The translations under genes and the position numbers were made by a program. A DNA stretch of 64,000 nt from Sycobia sp. Sy_11 (taxonomy: Eukaryota > Arthropoda > Insecta > Hymenoptera > Epichrysomallidae). Positions within the stretch are counted from its first letter, which is position 1. Each line of letters opens with the position of its first letter. Below are positions 10,886 through 21,320 of this stretch, in pieces. The stretch spans positions 186,001-250,000 of the forward strand of contig JACCIC010000301.1 of assembly GCA_018907035.1 (NCBI GenBank), given 5' to 3'. Under the pieces are notes generated by a model, which did no database searches, was not told where the DNA came from, and worked only from the letters and a program-made list of their open reading frames with translations.

Positions 10886-12119
10886 AATATCTATTGGCGA
10901 TGCTGTCTCTCGTTCTCTGCCTCTCTCTTATTATTGCATACGTATAATTTTTTAACGAAAATATTTCACCATACAATCTGACCTTACCGAAAACTTCCCT
11001 GCGAAAGAGACAGAGAGAAAGAGAAAGCAAGTGAGAGAGAATGAGAAAAAAGAGAAAGAGAGAGAGAGAGATAGATAGAATATTAAAGAATATAATTTTC
11101 GAATTTAATGTATATGGGACAATATGGTGAGTGCTCAAGAAAAATAGCAGTTATAGAATCATGTCCTCAGATTTCATTTTGGTTGCCGTACGAGGATTTT
11201 GCTCGACTGGGCCCTTTCACTTGCGTGTGCGTTGATCTAATCCCATACTGCTTATCTTGTACTGTTCGCTCCATGCTTTCGAAGACTGTGCAAACAAATA
11301 CAAATTTTTAACATCTTACTAACAAAAACATCTTAATGCAAGCACTAGTCATCTCATAAAGATTCATGAAAATGCTTTACCATGTCATTAAAATTTATGA
11401 CAGGGAAAAAGAAAACTATTTTTCCGCTTAACCGGAACATGTACCATGAGCGCTCGACAAAATAATAGTCATTATAGGCCTATGCCTTCAGATGCCGTAC
11501 GGGCTTTCCTACAAAGGCTTCTAATATTTTTCGATACAGAAAATGTAAGATCTTATTAATTAATGTAAGTGTTACGTCGCAGATCAAGAAACCGGTCGTT
11601 TCCTTTACTCAGGCAGGTACTCGGCAAGGGCATTGTGTATTAGTTCAACTTTTGAAGGCGTTGTCTTGATTTCGATCCTCCTTTTGAATCACAAAGATAG
11701 CAGCGAAGCTGTCGAAGGGATAGCGACGTCCAAGTATTGACAGTGCGTGTATCGCCTATTTTCGTTGAAAATGAAAAAGGTGAGGAAAAAATAATGTTGT
11801 GGATAAGGAATTCAATTTGAAGGAAAAATATCGAGAGCGGCGAATGGGAGATCTGCTCAGGAACGGAGAAAGAAGTCGACTAAAGACGATACGTGGAGCT
11901 CTCGCGCGAGTATCTTTTTTGACGTATTTCAGATTTTTTTTGGCGTATGATATAACAGTAAGATTATGTTTGAAAGAATAATAGCCATGACAAGTTTGAA
12001 GCTATGTGATTTCAATTTAAAGTCTTGCTGCGTCACATATGGAAGAATTGTTTTAAGGAAAAATGGGTAATGTGTAGAAAGATTCCTTTCAAAAGGAGGA
12101 TATTCAAAAGGAGGAAAAA
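10886..12119. other. Mixed low-complexity and unassigned DNA
   Basis: Contains a purine-rich run with AGAGAGAGAGAG near 11056-11075 and moderately GC-rich segments at 11180-11300 and 11700-11930. Small open frames are present, but none shows a family motif. Some of the right half may be the 5' UTR of the R1-clade LINE that follows; this is not demonstrable here. Confidence 0.4.
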
Positions 12120-12439
12120 GAAGTTTGAGCATGCTATATCCCCAGGCCCCGTATAGACGCCTGATGCGAAGGTCGAAAACAGGATGACTTCTTCATGCAA
12201 ATGTTGGGGAGTCATTCTGGTGAGTTCGCTGTTTAAGGGTCCATGGATGCCGGTCACGTGGAGAGGGGGGTGAAAAACAATAGAACTAGCATAATTTTTA
12301 CTAACAACAAAGAAGAAGAGGTGAAGATCATGGAGAAGTCGGAAACGGCCCAGAACAGTACGGGGGTTAAGAGTCTGACTGTCCCTCACACGATCTGTAG
12401 CAGCAGAACCAACAATATTGCCATTGCTTGATAAGCGCT

Positions 12440-13325
12440 AACAGCCATGGTGTCAGCACGGACGCTGGGACTCGACGAAGTCGCTCCAGACAGAAGAAGA
12501 TCAGAAGGAGGAAGACGATCAGCACAAAGACCCCATTAACAACATTAATAATTTATTGAAAATGAAGCAAAAGAACGTGAACAATACAATGAAGGATGGG
12601 CTGCCGGCTTTACAAAACCAATTTGAAGAGCTCGTGGGCAGAAGGCGCCTTAGAGCGTGCATAGATAATCCTCATATTATTAAGTTTACCAAAATCCAGA
12701 AAAGGCATTCTTCTCCTTCCCCAATTGAATTATCTGAGGGTCGATGAAAGAAAAAAAAAGAGAAAAAAGAAAACGTGGACGCCAAATCGAATGGTGGGGA
12801 CGGTCCATGGCGTCAGCAAGGTTGGAAAAACATCCCATGAGGCAAGAAGGGAAGGCGGTCTAAAAGAAAAAAAAGAAGAAGAAGGCAAACTAAAAAGGAG
12901 CCACTAAATCCGGAGAAGCCCCCACAAAAATAAATGTTAAACATATGCGGAGATCGTTGGAGGGATCTGCCGCTGAGTTGACCGCTCGCAGCATCGGCTA
13001 TTGATCAAGGACATCCCACAAGCGGCGATGTCGTGATCGAATTCAATAAGGTTTCGGAGGAGAGCAAGGAGGGTTTTACTATCGTTGTGAAAGAGCCTAA
13101 CGGACGAACTGTAGCACTCCGGGCTCTGACCCCGAAAACTATGGGTATCAGAGACATGGACAGCTGTGCGACACTCGACGATGTAAAGGTAGCCCGACTT
13201 GGTATCTTGTGGGACTAAACCAGCCCCTTGAGGTGAGGCTCACGAGGGAGAACAGAGTCGGCAAACGACTAGCCCTTACCACCCTCGCTGAGGAGGCTTG
13301 CAAGCGGCTGATAGAAGCTGGAAAG
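12440..13325 (+). pseudogene. R1-clade ORF1 (gag-like) remnant
   Basis: Broken frames include a lysine/arginine-rich stretch (KKKRKKKTWTPNRM near 12745), KEGFTIVVKEPNGRTVALRA, and after the stop at about 13216 the continuation VRLTRENRVGKRLALTTLA. These are reminiscent of ORF1 proteins of R1-clade elements, which bind element RNA. The C-terminal CCHC knuckles expected next are missing; the sequence jumps to RT. Identification rests mainly on context and on the clear RT that follows. Confidence 0.6.
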
Positions 13326-13332
13326 TGGCCAC

Positions 13333-14010
13333 GTGTCTGCTGGTGACACTCGATGTCCAGTTGCCTTCAACTCGGTTAGGAGGAGAGACGTTCTGAGGAC
13401 ATTAGACAAGGACTTCAATTTACCTAGGTTCATATTTCAAATCATAAGCGATTATTTGAAGGACAGATCCATTCTGTACGACATGGAAGAGTGTTCTAAG
13501 CGAAACGTGCTAACATGTGGCGTGGGCCAAGGCTCCATCCTTAGACCCGATCTATAAAGTATTTCTTACGACCGAATCCTTTGGTTGGAAGTGCCGGAAG
13601 ACTGCTCGCCGATCGGGTGTGTGGATGACGCAGCAGCTGTTATTATTGCGCGGAACATGACGCTAGCACAGATGCGCCTCGATCAGACCATGCGAAGAAT
13701 TCGCCATTCGATAAGCCATCATGGGCTGGAACTAACGGAGGCCAAAACTGAGATCGTACTCCTCATGAAAAAGTGCAGTCGTTAACTATTGAAGAGGTGT
13801 TAGTCCCGACCAAGGCATCTGTTAAGTACCTGGGGGTGATGTTAGATACGAAGCTTACCTTCTGGGAACATATTCAGAGGTCGGCGGACAAGGCGACGAT
13901 GTTGACGGCCTCTCTTTGCAGGGTCATGGTCCACATAGGAAGATCATGCCCCTGCTTCAAGCGGCTGCGACTCCAAGTTGCTGAGTCTGTCATGCTTTAC
14001 GATTGAAGTA
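13333..14010 (+). pseudogene. R1-clade reverse transcriptase remnant
   Basis: Three frames in succession encode FNSVRRRDVLRTLDKDF, ISDYLKDRSILYDMEE, CGVGQGSILRPDL (motif B region, G-x-GQGS), then IGCVDDAAAVIIARNM (catalytic box CVDD instead of the usual F/YADD), GLELTEAKTEIVLLMKK and VKYLGVMLDTKLTFWEHI. This is the R1-clade palm-to-thumb order, and the copy at 31.5-30.9 kb is very similar. Stops and frameshifts lie at about 13557, 13783 and 14004. Confidence 0.85.
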
Positions 14011-14220
14011 CGGGCCGCCGTGGTGCAGTACGAAATATACCGATAATAGACCTGGAGTGGAAGTACGTTCACCACTTCACCAGCCCGAAGCAAAAAGGTA
14101 ATCTAGGGTGCGTTCCCTGACTTGCTGTCAGAAGAAGTATGGCAGGGTACATGTGGAAGATGGACTGATAGGCTTATAAGTTTTATAAGACCCCTTGAAT
14201 CGATCGGCAGCATGGGGCTT

Positions 14221-14257
14221 ATCTGTGTGAGATAGTAAATTACTATCTCACACAGAT
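14221..14257. repeat. Perfect 18-bp inverted repeat (hairpin)
   Basis: Two 18-bp arms (ATCTGTGTGAGATAGTAA and its exact complement) around a single central A. The right arm lies in the LINE C-terminal coding remnant (LTQMLT frame); the left arm looks like an added inverted copy. A template-switch mutation would explain it. Confidence 0.85.
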
Positions 14258-14620
14258 GCTGACTGACGACGAGTACTTCCGCGCGTACTTGCACATGATG
14301 ATCAAAGTCGCGGATCCTGATTGTATATACTGTGGATCTGCAAAAGACGATATCCGTCATAATTCTTTTATGTGTGGGTAGTGGGAGCATCAGAGGGAGC
14401 TGTTGGGAGGAGATGCTCGAAGGATCATCCCAGTTGAGTTGATTTCCATAATGCTGTCCAGCCAGGAGATAGGGAAGGGCTGCCTATTTCGCGGAGGTTA
14501 TCCCCAGGCAGAAGAAGGCGGATCTTCCCTAGATACTTCATTGCTTTGTACCGATATTTGGTGGTACTCAAAAAAGAACATCCTGTTTTCCTTTTCAAAG
14601 TAATGCAGGGTGAGGAGGTC
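14235..14620 (+). pseudogene. R1-clade ORF2 C-terminal zinc-finger region
   Basis: The plus strand reads LTQMLTDDEYFRAYLHMM, then DPDCIYCGSAKDDIRHNSF and C-G-stop-W-E-H, a C-x2-C...H...C arrangement. It continues LLGGDARRIIPVELISIML. This Cys/His cluster after the RT is typical of the C-terminus of R1-clade ORF2. A TAG replaces a residue right after the last Cys. Confidence 0.75.
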
Positions 14621-14810
14621 TTCTCGGTGCACACCTGCCGACTGCGGCTTGCTGCTCTTTTCAGAGCTGGGAGAAGAAGTTCCGGAAATGCAACAAGGGA
14701 GATGTGATTTTTAGTGGGTATGCTTTTGAGAGATGATTCCCACATATCAGGGGACCGGTCATCGGAATCAATATAGAATTTTTCTCCTCCTCTATAAAAA
14801 ATTATTATTA
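14612..14810 (+). repeat. R1-clade LINE 3' UTR, copy 1
   Basis: Blocks such as TCTCGGTGCACACCTGCCGA, CTCTTTTCAGAGCTG, TTTTTAGTGGGTATGC and ATTTTTCTCC recur in order in the reverse complement of 30130-30310. Shared 3' UTRs define the family and mark the 3' end near 14800. Confidence 0.75.
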
Positions 14811-14830
14811 TTATTTTATATTATTCTAGT

Positions 14831-15242
14831 TAACTATGTTAGCGTAACTATATACCTTAAATTATATTTAAATTGTGTATAACATTTGTATATTGTATGT
14901 GGTGTATGTTCGTGACGTAAAAGCGAACGCACATCAGCGAAACAAGACACTGGATCTTATGGAAATTAATTTGCTAGGGTGTTCACAGCGGCTGACCAGT
15001 TCAAGTAATACTACTTGAAATTGTATAGATAGTATACAAATACATAGAATACCCTTAGTAATTTATGATCACTAGAGTGTTTATGATAATAATAAATTTG
15101 TATTTTTGATTTTATTTATAGGCTCTTTTCCCCATTCAACGTGTGGAGGTTTTTAATGCTTTTCGATAGACAAAATATAGCTTATTATTAAATACAAATA
15201 ATTATTTTAGACTGTGTGTTTATTTACTCAACCTCGATAACC

Positions 15243-15245
<3 letters not shown>
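14831..15245. other. AT-rich DNA, nothing recognised
   Basis: No coding run or element end was recognised between the LINE tail and the (TA)n tract. Confidence 0.5.

Positions 15246-15306
<61 letters not shown>
15246..15306. repeat. (TA)n microsatellite
   Basis: Uninterrupted TA dinucleotides for about 60 bp. Confidence 0.97.
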
Positions 15307-15310
<4 letters not shown>

Positions 15311-15403
15311 GCTATTTACCATTTATGGATAACAGCCTGTGATTGTTACCTTATTAAGTGGTGTAATATTAGCATTCAATATGTGCTCATTTCTCCTGTA
15401 GAA

Positions 15404-15860
15404 ATTGCATCTATGTCGACTATTGTAAACTAAATTAATAAATATTTTTATCCGCCTTACAGTTTTTTAGGGTAATATATTCTATTAATATAATTACAGA
15501 TTGCCCTAGTTTATAATCAGAAACCTGGATTTTAAAACGAAAATTTGTATTAAAGAAAAATAAAAATTCAATAAAAATAAAAATTTAAAATTTAAATAAG
15601 ATCATTCATATACTATCAAAATGTCTGAAATTAAAGGTAAATTTAAATTTCAGGTGGAGAGGACAGGCAATTTGTCCTTTACTAACAAAGAGTTTATTAT
15701 AGTTTTTAATTTATCTTAATTTTGATAGTATTTTTTAGTAGTAAGTTCCATTTCAGATGTTAGTGTGTTGATTATAAACAAGAACAGTCTGATGGTCATT
15801 ATATTATTATACTATTTTATTGTATAAAGACTGTAAAATCGATAATAATATTTATTAAAT
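15404..15860. mobile_element. Old Penelope-like foldback (inverted 3' ends)
   Basis: Left half, minus orientation: a CTATGTCGACTATTG end, AATTAATAAATATTTTTATC and CCTTACAG. Right half, plus orientation: TCCTTTACTAACAAAGAG, ATAAACAAGAACAGTCTG and GACTGTAAAATCGATAATA followed by ATATTTATTAA. These are diverged versions of the PLE 3' UTR and terminus. The 24-kb PLE variant is the closest relative by eye. No coding part is left. Confidence 0.7.
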
Positions 15861-16226
15861 AATTCCTTTGTGCAGGAGAATCACTATCTGATATCTTTTT
15901 ATAAATAAGTTCTCTGTTAATTTTCTTTACAATAAGACTTTCCTTTAATAGACATAATGAAAACCTATGATCGATACAAAATTTAGAAATGTAACAACCT
16001 ACAGTTATTTTTACATAATATTTGATATTGTGTAGACATAACTATTTGTACATATTTATACATCATTTCAAGTGTCAAGAATTGTTAAATACATATTATA
16101 CTAAGTCATTTCCAAACTTCTATATTAGTATTTAGAAACTATACGCTAACTAAGGATCAAGATAAACATAAACGTAAAAAATTTATATTCATATAGTATT
16201 GTATTACTAATTGAATTAGTCTATAC
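15861..16226 (-). other. AT-rich, probably intron of the transporter gene
   Basis: No coding run was seen. On the minus strand it follows the splice donor of the exon at 16227-16441, so it would be intronic. Confidence 0.5.
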
Positions 16227-16441
16227 CTGAAGGTAGTAAAACGGTTGTTATACAAGACGTTCCTGCAACTACCATACAAAAACATAATGGCCATCGGCGA
16301 CCCCAACGATCCATTACGAGCCAACATACTAAGTAACTTGGAATTTCAGCAAGTGATGAGAAGAAGAAACTGAGATGCTCTTCGTTTCCAAGAGATGGTC
16401 CGTAGTAAGATAAGCCAACATAAACTATATTATTTGCAAAC
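16227..16441 (-). CDS. Internal exon of an SLC22-type organic cation transporter
   Basis: The minus strand carries a 215-bp open exon. It is preceded by a splice acceptor (TTATTCTTAG, bases 16451-16442) and followed by a donor (CTTCAG then GTATAG). Phase is one base, 71 codons, one base. The peptide includes YVGLSYYGPSLGNEEHLSFF, SSLAEIPSYLVCWLVMDRWG and RRWPLCFCMVVAG. DRWGRR is the major-facilitator loop signature, and the EIPSYLVCW/DRWGRRWPL pairing is characteristic of SLC22/Orct proteins, plasma-membrane carriers of organic cations or related solutes. It covers roughly a transmembrane hairpin. Neighbouring exons were not found; flanking sequence is intron-like or transposon. It may be part of a live gene with TE-filled introns or an orphaned exon. 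Confidence 0.85.
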
Positions 16442-17650
16442 CTAAGAATAAGTTATTATAAATATAATTCGCAATATAAGTTTTCCGCATAGATAAAATT
16501 TATATATAATTACTTGCTGTAATAGGGTTCAAAACCATTTCAGATCTAATCAATTTAAGATTAAAAAGTACTTTTAAATATTAGGTAAATTCGGTAGAGT
16601 AAAAACAAAATTTTTAAATTAATTGTTTTTATCACTCTATGCAATTTAAGAAAAATAGAAACAAGAATAAGTAAATGTTGATTTAATAAGGTACGATAAT
16701 TTATTGAATGTGTTCTAGAGTAGACTTCCAAAAGATAGACATCGCTATCGAAATGAAAACCCATGATAGGCGATGTGCGCGGCAAACGGGAACACGTTTG
16801 AACTGCTAATTGGAGCAGGTACTTGAACAGATACAACTAGCTAATTAACACCCGGAGCAACTACAGCCTTAAGCACGCGAAGCGTTAGGCTAGCGTGAGC
16901 TAGCTAGTGGTACAAACATCTAGCTGTAGAAATTGCTTGTTTGAGCACATTGCACCCGTTGCTGAGATTTTAAGCAAGAGTTAACAAATTCTGATTTGAG
17001 AAATAGGAGAACTTTATAACCTTAATATAATTTAAAAGTCGAGAGAAACGGACTGTATTAAATATTATAGTTCTTCCAAAATTAAGTGTTGAAAATAAAT
17101 AAAAAGAAAGAACGAAAAGAAACAGCTTATAGATAGAAATATGTATTCATATGCATTCATAAACATATAGATTTCGATCCATTCAAAATTATCATTATCT
17201 ACAAAATTGTTCAGATGCTTGCAATTTTTGAATCTTTTTTTCGAAATTCTAGCATAAACATTAATTATGCTTAAGAAGTAGTATTATTTAAGTAAATATA
17301 TGTTTCATTTTACAGTTGAGAAACAGTTTTCATTGCAGTTTATTTTAGTTTTTTGAAATTATGAATAATATTATAACTTATGAAAACTGAACATTGAAAA
17401 TATTTGATTCTTGTATTATTGTAGAGAAACAAACCGCGTTACAGCAGTCAATATCAACTAACTTTCCCCGCACAAGTCCACTATGAGCGATGACTTTCCT
17501 ACCAGCAATAAATGAAATTGTTGTAGGCCATTCTAGAATATTCCTAATCATCGAATATCATATGGATTGATACAAAATAAAATGGAAATACATTATTATT
17601 AAAGAAACATCGTTTGTTCAATACTATCTGGTAACACACATATCTGAACA
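16442..17650 (-). other. Presumed intron or intergenic DNA
   Basis: AT-rich with a more mixed part at 16720-16960. A short open run at 17420-17540 on the minus strand was inspected as a further transporter exon but shows no convincing transporter motif. Nothing else was recognised. Confidence 0.45.
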
Positions 17651-17659
17651 TAAACCATA

Positions 17660-17705
17660 AATTTGATTAATAAATATTTTTATCTGTCTTACAGTATTAG
17701 AAAAT
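17660..17705 (-). repeat. Penelope-like terminus relic
   Basis: TTGATTAATAAATATTTTTA followed by TCTGTCTTACAGTATTAG is the PLE 3' terminus in minus orientation. Only about 45 bp are recognisable. Confidence 0.5.
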
Positions 17706-17945
17706 CAGGTAAGTATTATGATAGTCTTCTTTCTTTTTTCGAATGAGTGTTAATGCATTATTCTATAGTATTACTGGATAATCTCGTAAATGAGTGTGCA
17801 CCTTCTCCTTAAGCCCATCCTACGCAATCACGATGTCGTGTGGAATGTGAAGTCCCTAGAGGCTTTCGCTCTTCAAGACTGAAAACTGTTACCCCTGTAT
17901 TTATGTCGTCATTCGCGAAATGATTGACGCAAGTTTTCGTTTAAA

Positions 17946-17947
17946 TA
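17946..17947. repeat. TA target duplication of mariner, left
   Basis: TA directly precedes the left TIR; TA at 19040-19041 follows the right TIR, as expected for Tc1/mariner. Confidence 0.8.
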
Positions 17948-17980
17948 TTAGGAGTGTGAATAAGTCTTTCCCGTTTTTTG
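17948..17980 (+). repeat. Mariner left TIR
   Basis: Pairs with 19007-19039; shared core GTGAATAAGTCTTTCCCG. Confidence 0.9.
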
Positions 17981-18119
17981 TAAGAGATGGCGCCACCAAT
18001 ACTGTGCGAGTATTCAATGGTTACATATGTCATAATCAAAGCTTATTCATATGTCAACAATTCCATACTAACACATTAGTTAAAATTTTTTCGCATCATA
18101 AATTTTTGATATCGTGAAA

Positions 18120-18963
18120 ATGTCGAAATTTGAGCCGAGTCGACGTCATTTGCGGGAAGTTTCACTTTATTGGTTCAATTTGAAGAAATCTGCTGCCGAG
18201 ACGCATCGATTGCTTCAGGAGGCTTATGAAGAAGGTTGTGTCGATGATTCAAGTGTTCGCGGATGGTTTCGACGCTTCAAAAGCGGTGATTTCGACGTGG
18301 AAGACAAGGAGCGTTCTGGACGGCCGCAAATCTTTGAAGATCGAGAATTGGCGACTTTGCTTGATGAAGATTCTTGTCAAACGCAAGAAGAACTTGCTGA
18401 AGCATTGGGAGTTGACCGAACAATCATTTCCAAGCGTTTGAAAGCCATGGGATTGATCATCATCGACGGCCAAGCCAAATATTCATGGCGCCAAGCTCAT
18501 GCTCTGTATATGGTGGGACCAGCTAGGTGTGGTTTACTATGAGCTTCTGAAACCGAATGAAAGGATCACAGGCGAGGTCTATCGACGACAATCGATGCGT
18601 TTGAGCCGCGCACTGCGAGAAAAACGGCCACAATACTCCGACAGGCACGACAAAGTTATTTTGCAACATGACAATGCTCGCCCACATGTTGCACCGCCGG
18701 TGATAACATACTTAGAAACGCTCAAATGGGAAGTCCTACCCCACCCGCCGTATAGTCCAGACGTTGCTCCGTCTGATTACCATCTCTTCAGATCGATGAC
18801 GCATGGCCTGGCTGACCAGCACTTCCATTCCTACGAGGAAGCCAAAAAATGGGTGGATGACTGAATAGAGGCCAAACCGGTCGAATTTTTTCGCAACGGG
18901 ATTCGTATGTTGCCAGAAAGATGGGAAAAATTTGTAGCTCGCGATGGCCAATACTTTCAATAA
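18120..18963 (+). pseudogene. Mariner transposase, deleted and frameshifted
   Basis: The ATG at 18120 opens SKFEPSRRHLREVSLYWF, then the helix-turn-helix DNA-binding region (KKSAAETHRLLQEAY, SVRGWFRRFKSGDFDVED, ERSGRPQ, EELAEALGVDRTIISKRL). Near 18465 the frame jumps: about 70 codons, including the first catalytic Asp, are missing. The second half is in another frame: LMLCIWWDQLGVVYYELLKP, HDNARPHVA (second Asp) and HPPYSPDVAPSDYHLF (third Asp of DD34D). A TGA in place of Trp lies at 18862-18864. The natural end is the TAA at 18961. The product cut and pasted its own TIRs; this copy could move only in trans. Confidence 0.92.
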
Positions 18964-19006
18964 TTCATTTGTAACCATTTTTTCACAATAAAGGCTCAAA
19001 ATTTGA

Positions 19007-19039
19007 AAAAAAACGGGAAAGACTTATTCACATACCTGA
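19007..19039 (-). repeat. Mariner right TIR
   Basis: Inverted copy of 17948-17980; a few mismatches at the outermost bases. Confidence 0.9.
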
Positions 19040-19041
19040 TA

Positions 19042-19400
19042 CAATAATCATAAGAATAATTATAATAATAATTAATGTAATATTTCGTCCTTGAAGACGC
19101 TCGCATAATTGTAATTATTTACGTATTTGCAGCAAGATTCATTTAATGGCATTTAGTCATATACCATTAAACATGTACTCAGTTTTTTATGACATAACTG
19201 TAGCATATGACTATATTATAACTGTTTAATTAAATTTGGAAATCTGTTCGTTCTCCTAACTTTGCGAGCAGGTAAATTAAACTTTCGCGCTCGCATTATT
19301 TTGATTTGGCGTGTCCGACTTTCGATTAGGATAATTACCAGATTAGTTTAATTTCGAGTATTATTTGAAATTAAAGTTTTATTAGTCAAAAAAAATACAA
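19042..19400 (+). repeat. Diverged dispersed repeat, copy 2
   Basis: Homologous to 6880-7360 (see that entry). The best block is 19288-19375 with GCATTATTTTGATT and TTATTTGAAATTAAA. It directly adjoins the mariner. Confidence 0.5.
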
Positions 19401-19690
19401 ATTCGGGCTAATAATTACACAAATCAATAAGATCTGTCAGGGGAGTTTTGGGTATTGGGGATACGTTCTTGAGAAGAATATTATTATATATATTATAACT
19501 TATTACTGTTTATAATTACTTACGTTGATGTCCGTCGGCTGTAACTAGACGGAAATGAAGTAGAACAACATTATATTTATTATTCACATTTAACTACGCG
19601 GGTTCGGGATATTTCGTATGAATAAGTGTATCTTCTATGTGTTCTATACTCGCGACAAAGGCGGTATCGGTATTCATTCTAAATGTGTTT
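19401..19690. other. Unassigned DNA
   Basis: No recognised coding run; AT-rich left part, more mixed toward the Gypsy remnant. Confidence 0.4.
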
Positions 19691-20399
19691 CCATGACTAT
19701 ATTCTAGACGATAGTCTTCTTGGTGCCAGGATAAGAAGGATTTTCACCGACACAGGTTCCCTGTTTATAGGAGCCACTTGCTGTCCCTTTACATTTCATC
19801 GGACTATTATTTTGCCTTGCATTTCGTCATTCTTTGTGCCCGGGGATTTTGAACGCGTTGTCCATTTTCTATACGTTTGCGTTAATACTGACTGCATAAA
19901 TGCACAGCTATCGAAACGGTACAGACGGACCTCGTCATTCTTCGGAGTATTTAAGTAGACGATCGGTGCTGGCCTTCCGATTGCTTGTGGTTTCTTTAGG
20001 ATTTCTCGTCTATGGAACATATCTATGGAATCGTCTATGGAACATCTCGTCTATGGCCTGGTTGGTAGGGTAGGTAACTACTACGCATCTGCAGGACTCT
20101 TTGAATGGTCCCGTCTTGTGCGATACCTCACTCACTGATGCATAGCCCATTACTATTGTGTCACCTAAATTCTCCTACTAACTTGCGAACAGGTTGTAAA
20201 TTAAGTGCGTCGTGCTTGTCCTGCTTCTTCAATTGTTTTTGTAGCAATTTTACATAGTTCACAACGTTTTTCTAATCCATTTGTTCATGTGGTAGGTTCA
20301 CATTATTCCGGAGGTTCGGCTTTAATCTGGAGAATACCTAATTTCTTGTTTCTTCTTTAGTAGTTTTATGTGCTTTCAAACGTTCGTCTATGTTTACTA

Positions 20400-21320
20400 T
20401 ATATCGCAAGTAGTGTAATTACTTGAAAGAAACCTCAGATTTGTCCCTGTTAATTTGAAGCCCGATCTATTAAAGACGAATCAGCAGCGATATTAATTGG
20501 TCAGTATGTCCCTTGAAAGTACCGATGACAATATCGTATCTCCATGTAAACGAAGCCGCAGGATTGCCACTGCAGTACGATCTCGATATCCAGGTCACGA
20601 TGGGGACTGGGACGTTGGTCAGCCCGTAAGGAATCCTAGTCTAATGAAGCAGTCCATATGAGGGTCTGCAAGGGCGGCTATTTCCTTACATTCGTTGAAT
20701 AATAGGATCTGGTGATAGGCCCGCCTCACATCAATATAGGAAAGATACCGAGCGTCACGCAGATTGTGCAATACAACGTCCATGTGAGGAAGAGGCTATG
20801 CGTCCTTCTTTGTCACCTGATTCACCGTTCTGTAGTCAATACAGAACCGGATCTTACCGTGTTTCTTTAGTACGAGTATCGGACAACTACTCCACAGACT
20901 TTCCACAGATTGGATAATACCTTCATCTAGAAGTCTATTAATTTTCTCGTGTACCTGTCTCAGGAATCGACCCGGTATACGTGGAAGGCGCTGCATGATT
21001 AGTCGATGGCCTTGCATATCGACGTGAGGTGAAGGCATCTATTCCAATTGAAGATGCCTGTTAAGTTCGGGGAGTAGTTGATCTAGTACCTAGTTTATCT
21101 GTTGCCTCTCTTCTTACTCTAACGTGGCGAGTTTGTTTACTGTCGCTAAGACGATGATCGCTTGGATATTATTATTAGTTCGCGTAACAAAATTTTTCGG
21201 GAGTCCTAAATGACTAGCGACGCTGTCTATCAGGACCTGGATATCGGATGTTGCGCTCTCTAAGGGGTGAACGTCGTTGTTCGTCAGGCTTTCGGGCTGG
21301 ATTGTATTCACTAAAGAGAT
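20400..21320 (-). pseudogene. pol: Gypsy reverse transcriptase remnant
   Basis: The minus strand encodes LPRIPGRFLRQVHEKINRLL, DEGIIQSVESLWSSCPILVL and KKHGKIRFCIDYRTVNQVTK, the standard Gypsy RT entry. Then, in the same region, DARYLSYIDVRRAYHQIL (motif A with its Asp) and, further on, GLQINRDKSEVSF and LHYLRYIVN. The catalytic loop region near 20540 reads WRYDIVIGTFKGH, so YxDD is damaged. Interrupting stops occur throughout the second half. The N-terminal 21114-21311 stretch precedes the RT and has no recognised motif. Confidence 0.8.

Larger units (their letters stand above)
12120..14830 (+). mobile_element. R1-clade non-LTR retrotransposon, degraded
   Basis: Order on the plus strand: basic ORF1 remnant (about 12440-13325), RT remnant (13333-14010), C-terminal zinc-finger region (about 14262-14400) and a 3' UTR to about 14800 followed by an ATT-rich tail. 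The last roughly 200 bp match the reverse complement of 30120-30310, fixing a shared family 3' end. ORF1 joins directly to RT motif A, so the APE-type endonuclease and the start of RT have been deleted. The left boundary is uncertain. Confidence 0.8.
17948..19039 (+). mobile_element. Mariner transposon, internally deleted
   Basis: Terminal inverted repeats of about 32 bp (left TTAGGAGTGTGAATAAGTC, right end complementary to TCAGGTATGTGAATAAGTC, both continuing TTTCCCGTTTTTT) bound a single transposase remnant. TA flanks both sides. Length is about 1.09 kb against roughly 1.3 kb for intact mariners. The loss is accounted for by a deletion in the middle of the transposase. Confidence 0.93.

Noticed and set aside
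17420..17545. Possible second exon of the SLC22-type transporter on the minus strand
   Set aside because: An open run with EWPTTISFIAG followed by a GT, but no transporter motif and unclear acceptor; not strong enough to list as an exon.
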